Part shown: positions 1 to 12,915 of the stretch, piece after piece
Layout: the number at the start of each line of letters is the position of its first letter
How positions within the stretch are numbered: position 1 is the first letter of the stretch
Assembly: GCA_021014325.1 (NCBI GenBank)
Contig: CM037457.1
Span: forward strand, 13,045,087-13,109,086
Reading direction: 5' to 3'
Origin: Plazaster borealis
Lineage: Eukaryota; Echinodermata; Asteroidea; Forcipulatida; Labidiasteridae
Length of the DNA: 64,000 bases
Position numbers and translations under genes: made by a program
Notes under the pieces: generated by a model
What the model was told of the DNA's origin: nothing
Seen by the model: the letters and a program-made list of their open reading frames with translations, nothing else
Databases searched by the model: none

Positions 1-3000
1 TCCTCCAAAAACACCAATTTCTCCACGAATAAATTAGTTACAGAGTTCTAGTTTGCACCAGGGGCATCCTCGAAGACGCCCGCAAAAATTATTCTCAGAC
101 ATCAGGCAGTTAAAAAATGTTTCAAAATTAGTCATATTAAAAATATTTACAAGGCTATAGCCTTATAGATATTTTAATATTTGGGCCAAACAAGTTATGC
201 TTCTAATCGGTTTTCGGCTGTACAAAAAAGATGGACCGGGATCCCACGAAGACACTTTCTGTGTGTGAAAAGGCTCAATTCTAAAAACTGGGTGAATTAG
301 GGCTTTTTCTCCGAAAAGAGACGCCTTTTGTTTCTCAACAAACACCAATTTCTCCACGAATAAATTAGTTACAGAGTTCTAGTTTGCACCAGGGGCATCC
401 TCGAAGACGCCCGCAAAAATTATTCTCAGACATCAGGCAGTTAAAAAATGTTTCAAAATTAGTCATATTAAAAATATTTACAAGGCTATAGCCTTATAGA
501 TATTTTAATATTTGGGCCAAACAAGTTATGCTTCTAATCGGTTTTCGGCTGTACAAAAAAGATGGACCGGGATCCCACGAAGACACTTTCTGTGTGTGAA
601 AAGGCTCAATTCTCAAAACTGGGTGAATTACGGCCTTTTTCGCCGAAAAGAGACGCCATTTGTTTCTCCAAAGAACACCAATTTCTCCACGAATAAATTA
701 GTTACAGAGTTCTATTTTGAACCAGGGGCATCCTCGAAGACGCCCGCAAAAATTATTCTCAGACATCAGGCAGTTAAAAATGTTTCAAAATTAGTCATAT
801 TAAAAATATTTACAAGGCTATAGCCTTATAGATATTTTAATATTTGGGCCAAACAAGTTATGCTTCTAATCGGTTTTCGGCTGTACAAAAAGATGGACCG
901 GGATCCCACGAAGACACTTTCTGTGTGTGAAAAGGCTCAATTCTCAAAACTGGGTGAATTAGGGCTTTTTCGCCGAAAAGAGACGCCTTTTTCTCCTCCA
1001 AAAACACCAATTTCTCCACGAATAAATTAGTTACAGAGTTCTAGTTTGCACCAGGGGCATCCTCGAAGACGCCCGCAAAAATTATTCTCAGACATCAGGC
1101 AGTTAAAAAATGTTTCAAAATTAGTCATATTAAAAATATTTACAAGGCTATAGCCTTATAGATATTTTAATATTTGGGCCAAACAAGTTATGCTTCTAAT
1201 CGGTTTTCGGCTGTACAAAAAAGATGGACCGGGATCCCACGAAGACACTTTCTGTGTGTGAAAAAGCTCAATTCTCAAAACTGGGTGAATTACGGCCTTT
1301 TCGCCGAAAAGAGACGCCATTTTGTTTCTCCAAAGAACACCAATTTCTCCACGAATAAATTAGTTACAGAGTTCTAGTTTGCACCAGCGGCATCCTCGAA
1401 GACGCCCGCAAAAATTATTCTCAGACATCAGGCAGTTAAAAAATGTTTCAAAATTAGTCATATTAAAAATATTTACAAGGCTATAGCCTTATAGATATTT
1501 TAATATTTGGGCCAAACAAGTTATGCTTCTAATCGGTTTTCGGCTGTACAAAAAAGATGGACCGGGATCCCACGAAGACACTTTCTGTGTGTGAAAAGGC
1601 TCAATTCTCAAAACTGGGTGAATTAGGGCTTTTTCGCCGAAAAGAGACGCCTTTTTCTCCTCCAAAAACACCAATTTCTCCACGAATAAATTAGTTACAG
1701 AGTTCTAGTTTGCACCAGGGGCATCCTCGAAGACGCCCGCAAAAATTATTCTCAGACATCAGGCAGTTAAAAATGTTTCAAAATTAGTCATATTAAAAAT
1801 ATTTACAAGGCTATAGCCTTATAGATATTTTAATATTTGGGCCAAACAAGTTATGCTTCTAATCGGTTTTCGGCTGTACAAAAAGATGGACCGGGATCCC
1901 ACGAAGACACTTTCTGTGTGTGAAAAGCTCAATTCTCAAAACTGGGTGAATTACGGCCTTTTTCGCCGAAAAGAGACGCCATTTTGTTTCTCCAAAGAAC
2001 ACCAATTTCTCCACGAATAAATTAGTTACAGAGTTCTAGTTTGCACCAGGGGCATCCTCGAAGACGCCCGCAAAAATTATTCTCAGACATCAGGCAGTTA
2101 AAAAATGTTTCAAAATTAGTCATATTAAAAATATTTACAAGGCTATAGCCTTATAGATATTTTAATATTTGGGCCAAACAAGTTATGCTTCTAATCGGTT
2201 TTCGGCTGTACAAAAAAGATGGACCGGGATCCCACGAAGACACTTTCTGTGTGTGAAAAGGCTCAATTCTCAAAACTGGGTGAATTAGGGCTTTTTCGCC
2301 GAAAAGAGACGCCTTTTTTCTCCTCCAAAAAACACCAATTTCTCCACGAATAAATTAGTTACAGAGTTCTAGTTTGCACCAGGGGCATCCTCGAAGACGC
2401 CCGCAAAAATTATTCTCAGACATCAGGCAGTTAAAAAATGTTTCAAAATTAGTCATATTAAAAATATTTACAAGGCTATATATAGCCTTATAGATATTTT
2501 AATATTTGGGCCAAACAAGTTATGCTTCTAATCGGTTTTCGGCTGTACAAAAAAGATGGACCGGGATCCCACGAAGACACTTTCTGTGTGTGAAAAAGCT
2601 CAATTCTCAAAACTGGGTGAATTACGGCCTTTTTCGCCGAAAAGAGACGCCATTTTGTTTCTCCAAAGAACACCAATTTCTCCACGAATAAATTAGTTAC
2701 AGAGTTCTAGTTTGCACCAGCGGCATCCTCGAAGACGCCCGCAAAAATTATTCTCAGACATCAGGCAGTTAAAAAATGTTTCAAAATTAGTCATATTAAA
2801 AATATTTACAAGGCTATATAGCCTTATAGATATTTTAATATTTGGGCCAAACAAGTTATGCTTCTAATCGGTTTTCGGCTGTACAAAAAAGATGGACCGG
2901 GATCCCACGAAGACACTTTCTGTGTGTGAAAAGGCTCAATTCTCAAAACTGGGTGAATTAGGGCTTTTTCGCCGAAAAGAGACGCCTTTTTTCACCTCCA

Positions 3001-6000
3001 AAAAACACCAATTTCTCCACGAATAAATTAGTTACAGAGTTCTAGTTTGCACCAGGGGCATCCTCGAAGACGCCCGCAAAAATTATTCTCAGACATCAGG
3101 CAGTTAAAAAATGTTTCAAAATTAGTCATATTAAAAATATTTACAAGGCTATAGCCTTATAGATATTTTAATATTTGGGCCAAACAAGTTATGCTTCTAA
3201 TCGGTTTTCGGCTGTACAAAAAAGATGGACCGGGATCCCACGAAGACACTTTCTGTGTGTGAAAAGGCTCAATTCTCAAAACTGGGTGAATTACGGCCTT
3301 TTTCGCCGAAAAGAGACGCCATTTTGTTTCTCCAAAGAACACCAATTTCTCCACGAATAAATTAGTTACAGAGTTCTAGTTTGCACCAGCGGCATCCTCG
3401 AAGACGCCCGCAAAAATTATTCTCAGACATCAGGCAGTTAATATATGTTTCAAAATTAGTCATATTAAAAATATTTACAAGGCTATAGAGCCTTATAGAT
3501 ATTTTAATATTTGGGCCAAACTAGTTATGCTTATTATCGGTTTTCGGCTGTACCTAAAAGACGGACCGGGATCCCACGAAGACACTTTCTGTGTGTGAAA
3601 AGGCTCAATTCTCAAAACTGGGTGAATTAGGGCTTTTTCGCCGAAAAGAGACGCCTTTTTCTCCTCCAAAAACACCAATTTCTCCACGAATAAATTAGTT
3701 ACAGAGTTCTAGTTTGCACCAGGGGCATCCTCGAAGACGCCCGCAAAAATTATTCTCAGACATCAGGCAGTTAAAAAATGTTTCAAAATTAGTCATATTA
3801 AAAATATTTACAAGGCTATAGCCTTATAGATATTTTAATATTTGGGCCAAACAAGTTATGCTTCTAATCGGTTTTCGGCTGTACAAAAAAGATGGACCGG
3901 GATCCCACGAAGACACTTTCTGTGTGTGAAAAAGCTCAATTCTCAAAACTGGGTGAATTACGGCCTTTTTCGCCGAAAAGAGACGCCATTTTGTTTCTCC
4001 AAAGAACACCAATTTCTCCACGAATAAATTAGTTACAGAGTTCTAGTTTGCACCAGCGGCATCCTCGAAGACGCCCGCAAAAATTATTCTCAGACATCAG
4101 GCAGTTAAAAAATGTTTCAAAATTAGTCATATTAAAAATATTTACAAGGCTATAGCCTTATAGATATTTTAATATTTGGGCCAAACAAGTTATGCTTCTA
4201 ATCGGTTTTCGGCTGTACAAAAAAGATGGACCGGGATCCCACGAAGACACTTTCTGTGTGTGAAAAAGCTCAATTCTCAAAACTGGGTGAATTAAGGCCT
4301 TTTCGGCCAAAAGAGACGCCATTTTGTTTCTCCAAAAAACACCAATTTCTCCACGAATAAATTAGTTACAGAGTTCTAGTTTGGACCAGCGGCATCCTCG
4401 AAGACACCCGCAAAAGACATCAGGCAGTTAAAAAATGTTTTGAAATTAGTCATATTAAAAATATCTACAAGGCTATAGCCTTGTAGATATTTTAATATTT
4501 GGGCCAAACAAGTTATGCTTCTAATCGGTTTTCGGCTGTACAAAAAGATGGACCGGGATCCCACGAAGACACTTTCTGTGTGTGAAAAAGCTCAATTCTC
4601 AAAACTGGGTGAATTACGGCCTTTTTCGCCGAAAAGAGACGCCATTTTGTTTCTCCAAAGAACACCAATTTCTCCACGAATAAATTAGTTACAGAGTTCT
4701 AGTTTGCACCAGCGGCATCCTCGAAGACGCCCGCAAAAATTATTCTCAGACATCAGGCAGTTAAAAATGTTTCAAAATTAGTCATATTAAAAATATTTAC
4801 AAGGCTATAGCCTTATAGATATTTTAATATTTGGGCCAAACAAGTTATGCTTCTAATCGGTTTTCGGCTGTACAAAAAGATGGACCGGGATCCCACGAAG
4901 ACACTTTCTGTGTGTGAAAAGGCTAAATTCTCAAAACTGGGTGAATTAGGGCTTTTTCGCCGAAAAGAGACGCCTTTTTCTCCTCCAAAAAACACCAATT
5001 TCTCCACGAATAAATTAGTTACAGAGTTCTAGTTTGCACCAGGGGCATCCTCGAAGACGCCCGCAAAAATTATTCTCAGACATCAGGCAGTTAAAAAATG
5101 TTTCAAAATTAGTCATATTAAAAATATTTACAAGGCTATAGCCTTATAGATATTTTAATATTTGGGCCAAACAAGTTATGCTTCTAATCGGTTTTCGGCT
5201 GTACAAAGAAGATGGACCGGGATCCCACGAAGACACTTTCTGTGTGTGAAAAGGCTCAATTCTCAAAACTGGGTGAATTACGGCCTTTTTCGCCGAAAAG
5301 AGACGCCATTTTGTTTCTCCAAAGAACACCAATTTCTCCACGAATAAATTAGTTACAGAGTTCTAGTTTGCACCAGGGGCATCCTCGAAGACGCCCGCAA
5401 AAATTATTCTCAGACATCAGGCAGTTATATAATGTTTCAAAATTAGTCATTTTAAAAATATTTACAAGGCTATAGCCTTATAGATATTTTAATATTTGGG
5501 CCAAACAAGTTATGCTTCTAATCGGTTTTCGGCTGTACAAAAAGATGGACCGGGATCCCACGAAGACACTTTCTGTGTGTGAAAAGGCTCAATTCTCAAA
5601 ACTGGGTGAATTAGGGCTTTTTCGCCGAAAAGAGACGCCATTTTTCTACGCCAAAATACACCAGTTTCTCCACGATTATATTATTTAGAGAGTTCAAGTA
5701 TGCACCAGGGCATCCTCGAAGACGACCGCATTTATTATTCTCTGACATCAGGAAGTTATATAATGTTTCAATATTTGTCATTATAAAAATATTTACTAGT
5801 CTATAGCCTTATTTATATTTTATTATTTGGGCCAAACAAGTTCTGATTCTAATCGGTTTTCGGCTGTACAAAAAGATGGACCGGGATCCCACGAAGACAC
5901 TTTCTGTGTGTGAAAAGGCTCAATTCTCAAAACTGGGTGAATTACGGCCTTTTCGCCGAAAAGAGACGCCTTTTTCTCCTCCAAAAAACACCAATTTCTC

Positions 6001-8412
6001 CACGAATAAATTAGTTACAGAGTTCTAGTTTGCACCAGGGCATCCTCGAAGACGCCCGCAAAAATTATTCTCAGACATCAGGCAGTTAAAAATGTTTCAA
6101 AATTAGTCATATTAAAAATATTTACAAGGCTATAGCCTTATAGATATTTTAATATTTGGGCCAAACAAGTTATGCTTCTAATCGGTTTTCGGCTGTACAA
6201 AAGATGGACCGGGATCCCACGAAGACACTTTCTGTGTGTGAAAAGCTCAATTCTCAAAACTGGGTGAATTACGGCCTTTTTCGCCGAAAAGAGACGCCAT
6301 TTTGTTTCTCCAAAGAACACCAATTTCTCCACGAATAAATTAGTTACAGAGTTCTAGTTTGCACCAGCGGCATCCTCGAAGACGCCCGCAAAAATTATTC
6401 TCAGACATCAGGCAGTTAAAAAATGTTTCAAAATTAGTCATATTAAAAATATTTACAAGGCTATAGCCTTATAGATATTTTAATATTTGGGCCAAACAAG
6501 TTATGCTTCTAATCGGTTTTCGGCTGTACAAAAGATGGACCGGGATCCCACGAAGACACTTTCTGTGTGTGAAAAGCTCAATTCTCAAAACTGGGTGAAT
6601 TACGGCCTTTTTCGCCGAAAAGAGACGCCTTTTGTTTCTCCAAAGAACACCAATTTCTCCACGAATAAATTAGTTACAGAGTTCTAGTTTGCACCAGCGG
6701 CATCCTCGAAGACGCCCGCAAAAATTATTCTCAGACATCAGGCAGTTAAAAAATGTTTCAAAATTAGTCATATTAAAAATATTTACAAGGCTATATATAG
6801 CCTTATAGATATTTTAATATTTGGGCCAAACAAGTTATGCTTCTAATCGGTTTTCGGCTGTACAAAAAAGATGGACCGGGATCCCACGAAGACACTTTCT
6901 GTGTGTGAAAAGGCTCAATTCTCAAAACTGGGTGATTTAGGGCTTTTTCGCCGAAAAGAGACGCCTTTTTTTCCCTCCAAAAAACACCAATTTCTCCACG
7001 AATAAATTAGTTACAAAGTTCTAGTTTGCACCAGGGGCATCCTCGAAGACGCCCACAAAAATTATTCTCAGACATCAGGCAGTTAAAAAATGTTTCAAAA
7101 TTAGTCATATTAAAAATATTTACAAGCCTTGTAGATTTTTTAATATTTGGGCCAAACAAGTTATGCTTCTAATCGGTTTTCGGCTGTACAAAAAAGATGG
7201 ACCGGAATCCCACGAAGACACTTTCTGTGTGTGAAAAAAGCTCAATTCTCAAAACTGGGTGAATTACGGCTTTTTCGCCGAAAAGAGACGCCATTTTGTT
7301 TCTCCAAAGAACACCAATTTCTCCACGAATAAATTAGTTACAGAGTTCTAGTTTGCATCAGCGGCATCCTCGAAGACGCCCGCAAAAATTATTCTTAGAC
7401 ATCAGGCAGTTAAAAAATGTTTTGAAATTAGTCATATTAAAAATATCTACAAGGCCAAATAGATTTTTTTATATTTGGGCCAAACAAGTTATGCTTCTAA
7501 TCAGTTTTCGGCTGTACAAAAAAGATGGACCGGGATCCCACGAAGACACTTTCTATGTGTGAAAAAGCTCAATTCTCAAAACTGGGTGAATTACGGCCTT
7601 TTCGCCGAAAAGAGACGCCTTTTTGTTTCTCCAAAAAAACACCAATTTCTCCACAAATAAATTAGTTACAGAGTTTTAGTTTGCACCAGCGGCACCCTCG
7701 AAGACGCCCGCAAAAATTATTCTCAGACATCAGGCAGTTAAAAAATGTTTTAAAATTAGTCATATTAAAAATATTTACAAGGCCTTGTATATTTTTTAAT
7801 ATTTGGGCCAAACAAGTTATGCTTCTAGACGGTTTTCGGCTGTACAAAAAAGATGGACCGGGATCCCACGAAGACACTTTCTGTGTGTGAAAAAGCTCAA
7901 TTCTCAAAACTGGGTGAATAACGGCCCTTTCAGCGAAAAGAGACGCCATTTTGTTTCTCCAAAAAACACCAATTTCTCCACGAATAAATTAGTTACAGAG
8001 TTCTAGTTTGCACCAGCGGCATCCTCGAAGACGCCCGCAAAAATTATTCTCAGACATCAGGCAGTTAAAAAATATTTCAAAATTAGTCATATTAAAAATA
8101 TTTACAAGGCTATATAGATATTTTAATATTCTAGCCTTATAGATATTTTAATATTTGGGCCAAACAAGTTATGCTTCTAAAAATTATTCTCAGACATTAG
8201 GCAGTTAAAAAATGTTTTGAAATTAGTCATATTAAAAATGTCTACAAGGCTATAGCCTTGTAGATTTTTTAATATTTGGGCCAAACAAGTTATGCTTCTG
8301 GACGGTTTTCGGCTGTACAAAAAAGATGGACCGGGATCCCACGGAGACACTTTCTGTGTGTGAAAAAGCTCAATTCTCAAAACTGGGTGAATTAAGGCCT
8401 TTTCGCCAAAAA
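1..8412. repeat. Satellite array, about 25 monomers of ~333 bp, alternating A/B types
   Basis: A head-to-tail array fills the left edge and is cut by the window start. The landmark ATGGACCGGGATCCCACGAA recurs every 328-338 bp, about 25 times. Monomers fall into two types: A has 'AGGGCTTTTTCGCC' followed by 'GCCTTTTTCTCCTCC', and B has 'ACGGCCTTTTTCGCC' followed by 'GCCATTTTGTTTCTCC'. They alternate A-B from position 1 to about 4,290, which makes a dimeric unit of about 667 bp. The order then becomes irregular, with hybrid and diverged monomers from 5.6 kb and a rearranged one with a partial insertion at about 8,105-8,180. The array stops at about 8,412. Open frames of 60-100 codons exist on both strands in each monomer, but they repeat with the satellite and break at indels, so I do not treat them as genes. 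Confidence 0.97.
4458..4493. repeat. Perfect 36-bp palindrome at the satellite dyad
   Basis: Each monomer carries the palindrome AAGGCTATAGCCTT inside a longer imperfect dyad. In this copy the dyad is perfect over 36 bp: each arm is AAAATATCTACAAGGCTA or its complement. Most monomers have one or two arm mismatches (TTTACAAGG against CCTTATAGA). Others extend the centre by TA steps (GGCTATATAGCC at about 2,813; GGCTATATATAGCC at about 2,476 and 6,791). It can form a hairpin or cruciform; a role is not shown by the sequence. Confidence 0.9.
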
Positions 8413-8483
8413 GATGTCCTTTTCGTCTTATGTTTCTATACTTATTTTATTGGTTTCTGTATAATGTGAAATTGGTTGCTAAC

Positions 8484-8735
8484 CTTCACTGTGTTGAAGT
8501 ACTTGACATCTCAGCATGTACGTTTGGCTGTATAGTTGTACCATCTTATGCACTGTGAATGAGTTGTCGAGTAGGCCAATTTGTCCGACGATCAGCTGGG
8601 CCTTTCCATGCAGCAGATGACCGCTCCTTAGATCTGAATTATTAACTAGTCCGTACTGACCACGGGCAGCCATCATCATTTCAATCAAATCGCCGTAGAG
8701 GGTGTAGAATACTGAATTATCTTCTGAATATCTGC
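8484..8735 (-). CDS. Internal coding exon, hypothetical protein
   Basis: On the minus strand a 252-nt open segment lies between an acceptor (TTGTTGAAAG|GCAGA) and a donor (CAGTGAAG|GTTAGC). It is exactly 84 codons long, phase 1 at both ends. The translation is protein-like: it begins near RYSEDNSVFYTLYGDLIEMM, has a middle with HLLHGKAQLIVGQIGLLDN, and ends TYMLRCQVLQHSE. Its hydrophobic spacing suggests alpha helices. I do not recognise the family. It begins only about 70 bp from the satellite edge, and I found no matching upstream or downstream exon. Length, phase and composition make it one of the best exon candidates in the window, but it could be a transposon-borne exon. Confidence 0.6.
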
Positions 8736-11700
8736 CTTTCAACAAGCACAAAACATATAAACGAATTTGAACGCAAACATTTGAAAAATGTGTGTACATG
8801 ACATTGTATGGTTGACCAGCCTCTTGGTGTTAGTTCCTACGAGATTAAATGATCGTTGCGATCTAATAAAGTTAAATGATCTTATTTGACCCGTGAAAGG
8901 TAAGCTGGGGGGGGGGGGGGGTGAACCCCTATATTTGGGTCCAAACACAAGCAATACCTGGACATACAAACAACACACTTAGATTGTTTTTAATGTAAGA
9001 AAAAAAGCAAAACCTATGGGAAAAAAAAGCTTTTTAGTTTGTGCTGACAAAGTACATGGGGGCGTTGCGACCAAACAGATTCCTCGCGTGAGGGTTTTTA
9101 AAATGATTGTAATGATTGTAAGCAAAACTAACATGGTCTGAGTGAGGACAGTCGTCATTAGCTCCCCAATGTATGGGGAATTTACACACTACTGAGAGGA
9201 GGGGGGGCTAATATTAACCAACTATCCATCCCAATTAAACCAAGTTATGTTTCACTCTAGCTCATAATTATTTCTCTCTAGTCCGGCATCATTGAGCTCA
9301 GGAAAGCGCAACATTAAGTGTGCCGCCATCTTTTCATGGGGTAGCAAGCGAAGTTCGCGCGTATGAAAAATACTTAAATTCCTGCATTTGTCAGCCTGTT
9401 AACTACGCATGCGTATTATTGCCCTGTGCGTTACACTTGCCCATGAGGGTGCACCCCACTAAATAGGAAGAAAACAGAGCATCGGCCTCATTAATATTGT
9501 TTACTGTAGGTCCCTCAAAATATTCTTTATTAGAAAGATTTAAGAGCTCCCCCAAAAGGGGAAAGTGTAAAAAGTTTGCCCAATATTGTGACCTAGGGTT
9601 GTTGACTTCCAACTTGAGGTATTTTGGATGACATAGGCCCTTAGAAGAAATAGTCCAATTTGCCGAGAGGTGTAGGGACATTTTTCAAAATTAATGCTCG
9701 GACGTTTGGAAAATTTCACTTCGTAGGGTGTTTTTATTTGGAGGGAGAAATATCTCCCCGTGCCTTGGGACTCTTGGAAATGAGTGACAACCTAATCTGA
9801 TGAAGTTCCCACAGAATGGTTGTACGTGTTTATTGAAATTAAGGGGATTAAATCATTATTTAAAGTGTTTTATTGTTTTGTTAGTTTTTACTTTTTATTT
9901 TTTAGTTTCATTACTTTTGTTCATGAATATTGTCTGCGGTACCTGTGTTTGTAGGAGGGTTAAAAGAGACATAACATTTTGATGGATTTTGTGCTACTTG
10001 CATATCACAGTACTTGCATATCACAGTTTGGTCAGAGTGCATCCAAATTGTGCTTCAGCGAATCATGTGAAAAAAAGTAACATAGAAATGTTCTACAAAT
10101 GTCAAATAGAAAACCCCCATTAGAGAAAAACAGATAATCAGGTGGGACCAAAATGCCCCCCAAGAGACTGTGAAATAATGGATCTGAAGCAGTGTATACA
10201 AAAGCAGGGAAAGACACCACCACAAACCAAACAGAATATCATGCGCACACTCTGGTACAAAGTACAGGAGTTGAGCCTTTTCAAAAGAATACAATAACCC
10301 TGGAAACCAGTGGACAAGTATGTTGTTCTGTGATATTAAAATTCTGGAATGTTTGTCACTCAATCGTTTCTCATGAGTAAGGTGTGTTAGCTACATTTTT
10401 GTATTTTATATGGGGCACGGTGTTCCCAAACCCCGACGTTGCGTCTTCTTTATGTGCTTGGAATCTCAGGAATTCTTGAGGATTGTTAGGGGCGGGGGGG
10501 GGGGTACCTCTGTACATTAGGGAAATAGTGTGTCCAGTATGGGAACATTGGGGGGGGGGGGGGTGATACCCTCTGCCCCATATCGGGCGTGGCACAGTCA
10601 ACTGGGATCTGCAGGCCCAATTTCACAACGCTGCTTATAATATGCGAAAAAAGTAGCTAAGCTAATCAAAACATATGCTTTAATACCAGAATAAGGTTTC
10701 CAGCTAAAAGACCATATTTCATGTACCATCTTTGACTAATATCCTGCTCAGTTGTGCTTAACATAACAATGTTAAGCTCTATGAAATTGGGCCCTGGTTG
10801 CTGGAAATCTAAAAACAGGGTTTCCAAACTGTTCCTTTACAACACTGTGCAACGAAAATACCACCATTTAATTCCCCCTTTCGTCAATCTTACCTTTATA
10901 ATGCCCTCTTTAAGACGAATAGCTTTTGCAGCATATTTCCAGGGTTTTGACTGTAATAATCGCTCATTTCCGATGTATAAACTGTACACGTGTGATTGTT
11001 GTGAGCAAACGCATGTGTACATCCGGGTCACACCCGCAAGCACCGTCTATTATTAGAATCCAAGATGGCGTCTTCCGTAGTTCACTGTGATTGGTCGTAT
11101 GTAATAATATTAATTTCTAGTACGTGAGCTACAAGAACACCTTTATTTGTGATGGTAAAATTACATTATGTTATCATGTATAGACTTTTATTCGTGTGAT
11201 GCTCATTGGATTGAAACTTTCCGAGTACAAAAATAAAGTAGACAAATTATCGTCTGCTTATCGACCAAGTCGCGCATAATAATTAGATGACGTCACACAT
11301 CTTTTATCAATGAAAAATGGCTTTGTTTACATTCGGGATTAAACTTACTTGTGGTACAAATTTCAGATATAAACTTTCTTTGATTAATGTTTTTTTCTTA
11401 CAAATAGAAAGAGTAAACATTGAAGAGTAACTTAGCTTACTTATTTAGTGTAAACCTGTATAAAAATGTGATTCTGAGCTGGTTTAGACTTGAACTCGTA
11501 GATTAATTCAGCCAATGTCAGAATTTAGGGGCATGGCTGAAATTGTATGCGTGACAACTTGCGCATTTTAACTTGTAACTGACACAATGAAGTTGTGTTG
11601 TACTGACCTCCTTTCTTGAGGATAGTAAGACACTAGGCAGTAAAATGTATCATGGCTACCGAGGTTTTCCTTCTGCACGCAGGACGGTTGATTGCCTCTA

Positions 11701-12153
11701 AGTTGCCTGTGTAAAATGCCTGGACTCGATTTCACAAAGAGCTTAGCTGTGAATCAATCTTAATTGCTAAGCAAGTGAAATTTTAACTGCTAAGCAAGTG
11801 AAATCGAGACCTGGGCTGGATTGATCCTAAAGGTCATTTGTATTGTGACATCACACTTTGCTTAACAGTTGGACTCTATAGCTGCTTAACAGCTTTTTTG
11901 ATCAACAAAATATTGTGAAAAGTGCACTGCAGAGTGTGGCCACTTTGGAATGTTTTAAAAGCACATGTTTAGTATAAAGTCCTGAAGTTTGTGCAAGTTC
12001 TTGTAACCCAAAGATAATGTTTTTTAAACCAATTAATCCCAAAAGTGTTGTGAATGGGCACTAAACTTGTCATTTTCCTCATACTCTTATTCAGTTGTTA
12101 TTCACAATTTTGTTCACATAAACGTGTGGAACCATCTTTATATTGAAATCTTG
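8736..12153. other. Non-coding stretch with homopolymer G runs and a short direct repeat
   Basis: I see no supported gene here. It contains long G runs at about 8,908, 10,494 and 10,550, a 16-bp direct repeat (ACTTGCATATCACAGT) at about 10,005-10,038, and a GCTAAGCAAGTGAAAT repeat at about 11,767-11,806. A 92-codon minus-strand frame at 9,403-9,681 has no splice or family support. Confidence 0.6.
11055..11300. promoter_or_regulatory. Promoter-like motif cluster
   Basis: Within 250 bp there are a YY1-like CCAAGATGGCG (about 11,061), an inverted CCAAT box (GATTGGTC, about 11,089) and a perfect CRE palindrome TGACGTCA (about 11,288). These are motifs of metazoan core and proximal promoters. No confident first exon lies next to them, so this is only a motif-based suggestion. 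Confidence 0.25.
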
Positions 12154-12527
12154 TTTAAAGGTATCGTACACGTTTGGTAATGACTCAAAACAAATGTTAG
12201 CATAAAAACGTACTTGGTAACAAGCAACGGAGAGCTGTTGATAGAATAAAACATTGTAGGAAACGACTCCCTCTGAAGTAACGTAGTTTTTGAGAAAGAG
12301 GTAATTTCTCACTAAAATAATAAAAAACTTCTTGCAAGAAGTTTTTATTCCTATCTGAAAGCACACACATTTGTACAACAAGGGTGTTTTTTCTTTCATC
12401 ATTTTCTTGCAACTTCGATGACCAATTGAGCCCAAATTTTCACAGTATATTTTATGAATATGTTGGGATACACCAAATGAGAACACTGGTCTTTGACAAT
12501 TTCCAAACGTGTTCAGTGCCTTTAAAG
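12154..12527. mobile_element. MITE-like element with TTTAAAGGCACTG termini
   Basis: The 374-bp element has inverted ends: the left is TTTAAAGGTATCGTACACG, and the reverse complement of the right reads CTTTAAAGGCACTGAACACG. It carries a central 24-bp perfect palindrome at 12,323-12,346 (half-site AAAAACTTCTTG). Two relatives lie at 43,163-43,424 and 46,896-47,154. I recall this family as very common in sea star introns. It has no coding capacity; the open frames across it are spurious. Confidence 0.85.
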
Positions 12528-12651
12528 CAAAAACATTCTAAATAAGATTTCAGTTGTGGTTCATCACCGAGCTTGCCAAACAAGCCTACGGATAGAGAAT
12601 GACAGACACCAATGATTACAGAGATAATATTCACAAACATGTTTAAAATCT

Positions 12652-12800
12652 AGTTGATAGTTTATTTGGTTTAATTGACTTGCATAGATAACAAGTTAAT
12701 TACTCATTTGATTTAATTGACTCGCATATAACAAGTTGATAGGTCAGTTGGTATAATTGACTTCCAATCACAAATTGATTGTTCATTTGGTTCGGTTCAA
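12652..12800. repeat. Tandem repeat, ~42-bp unit x 3.5
   Basis: Units contain TTTGGTTTAATTGACTTGCA followed by ACAAGTTGAT, with 10-20% divergence between copies and spacings of about 41-43 bp. Confidence 0.8.
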
Positions 12801-12886
12801 AGATGGCTTTCTCGATTTTCGCTGGGAAAAAAATGTGTTTTTAAAGAATGTTTTCTCTAAAAGAATCAGTTGTTGACCCCCCTTAA

Positions 12887-12915
12887 AAAAATAAAATAAA
12901 TAAATAAATAAATAC
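12887..12915. repeat. (AAAT)n microsatellite
   Basis: A short run of AAAT repeats in an A-rich stretch. Confidence 0.85.

Noticed and set aside
163..8380. Some thirty 60-106-codon ORFs on both strands of the satellite
   Set aside because: They repeat with the monomer, occur on both strands at once, and are broken by the same indels that separate monomers; there is no sign of coding constraint.
1..8412. CRISPR array
   Set aside because: Repeats are contiguous 333-bp satellite monomers without variable spacers, in an animal genome.
12091..12486. 131-codon minus-strand ORF
   Set aside because: It lies across the MITE at 12,154-12,527 and reads its inverted ends.
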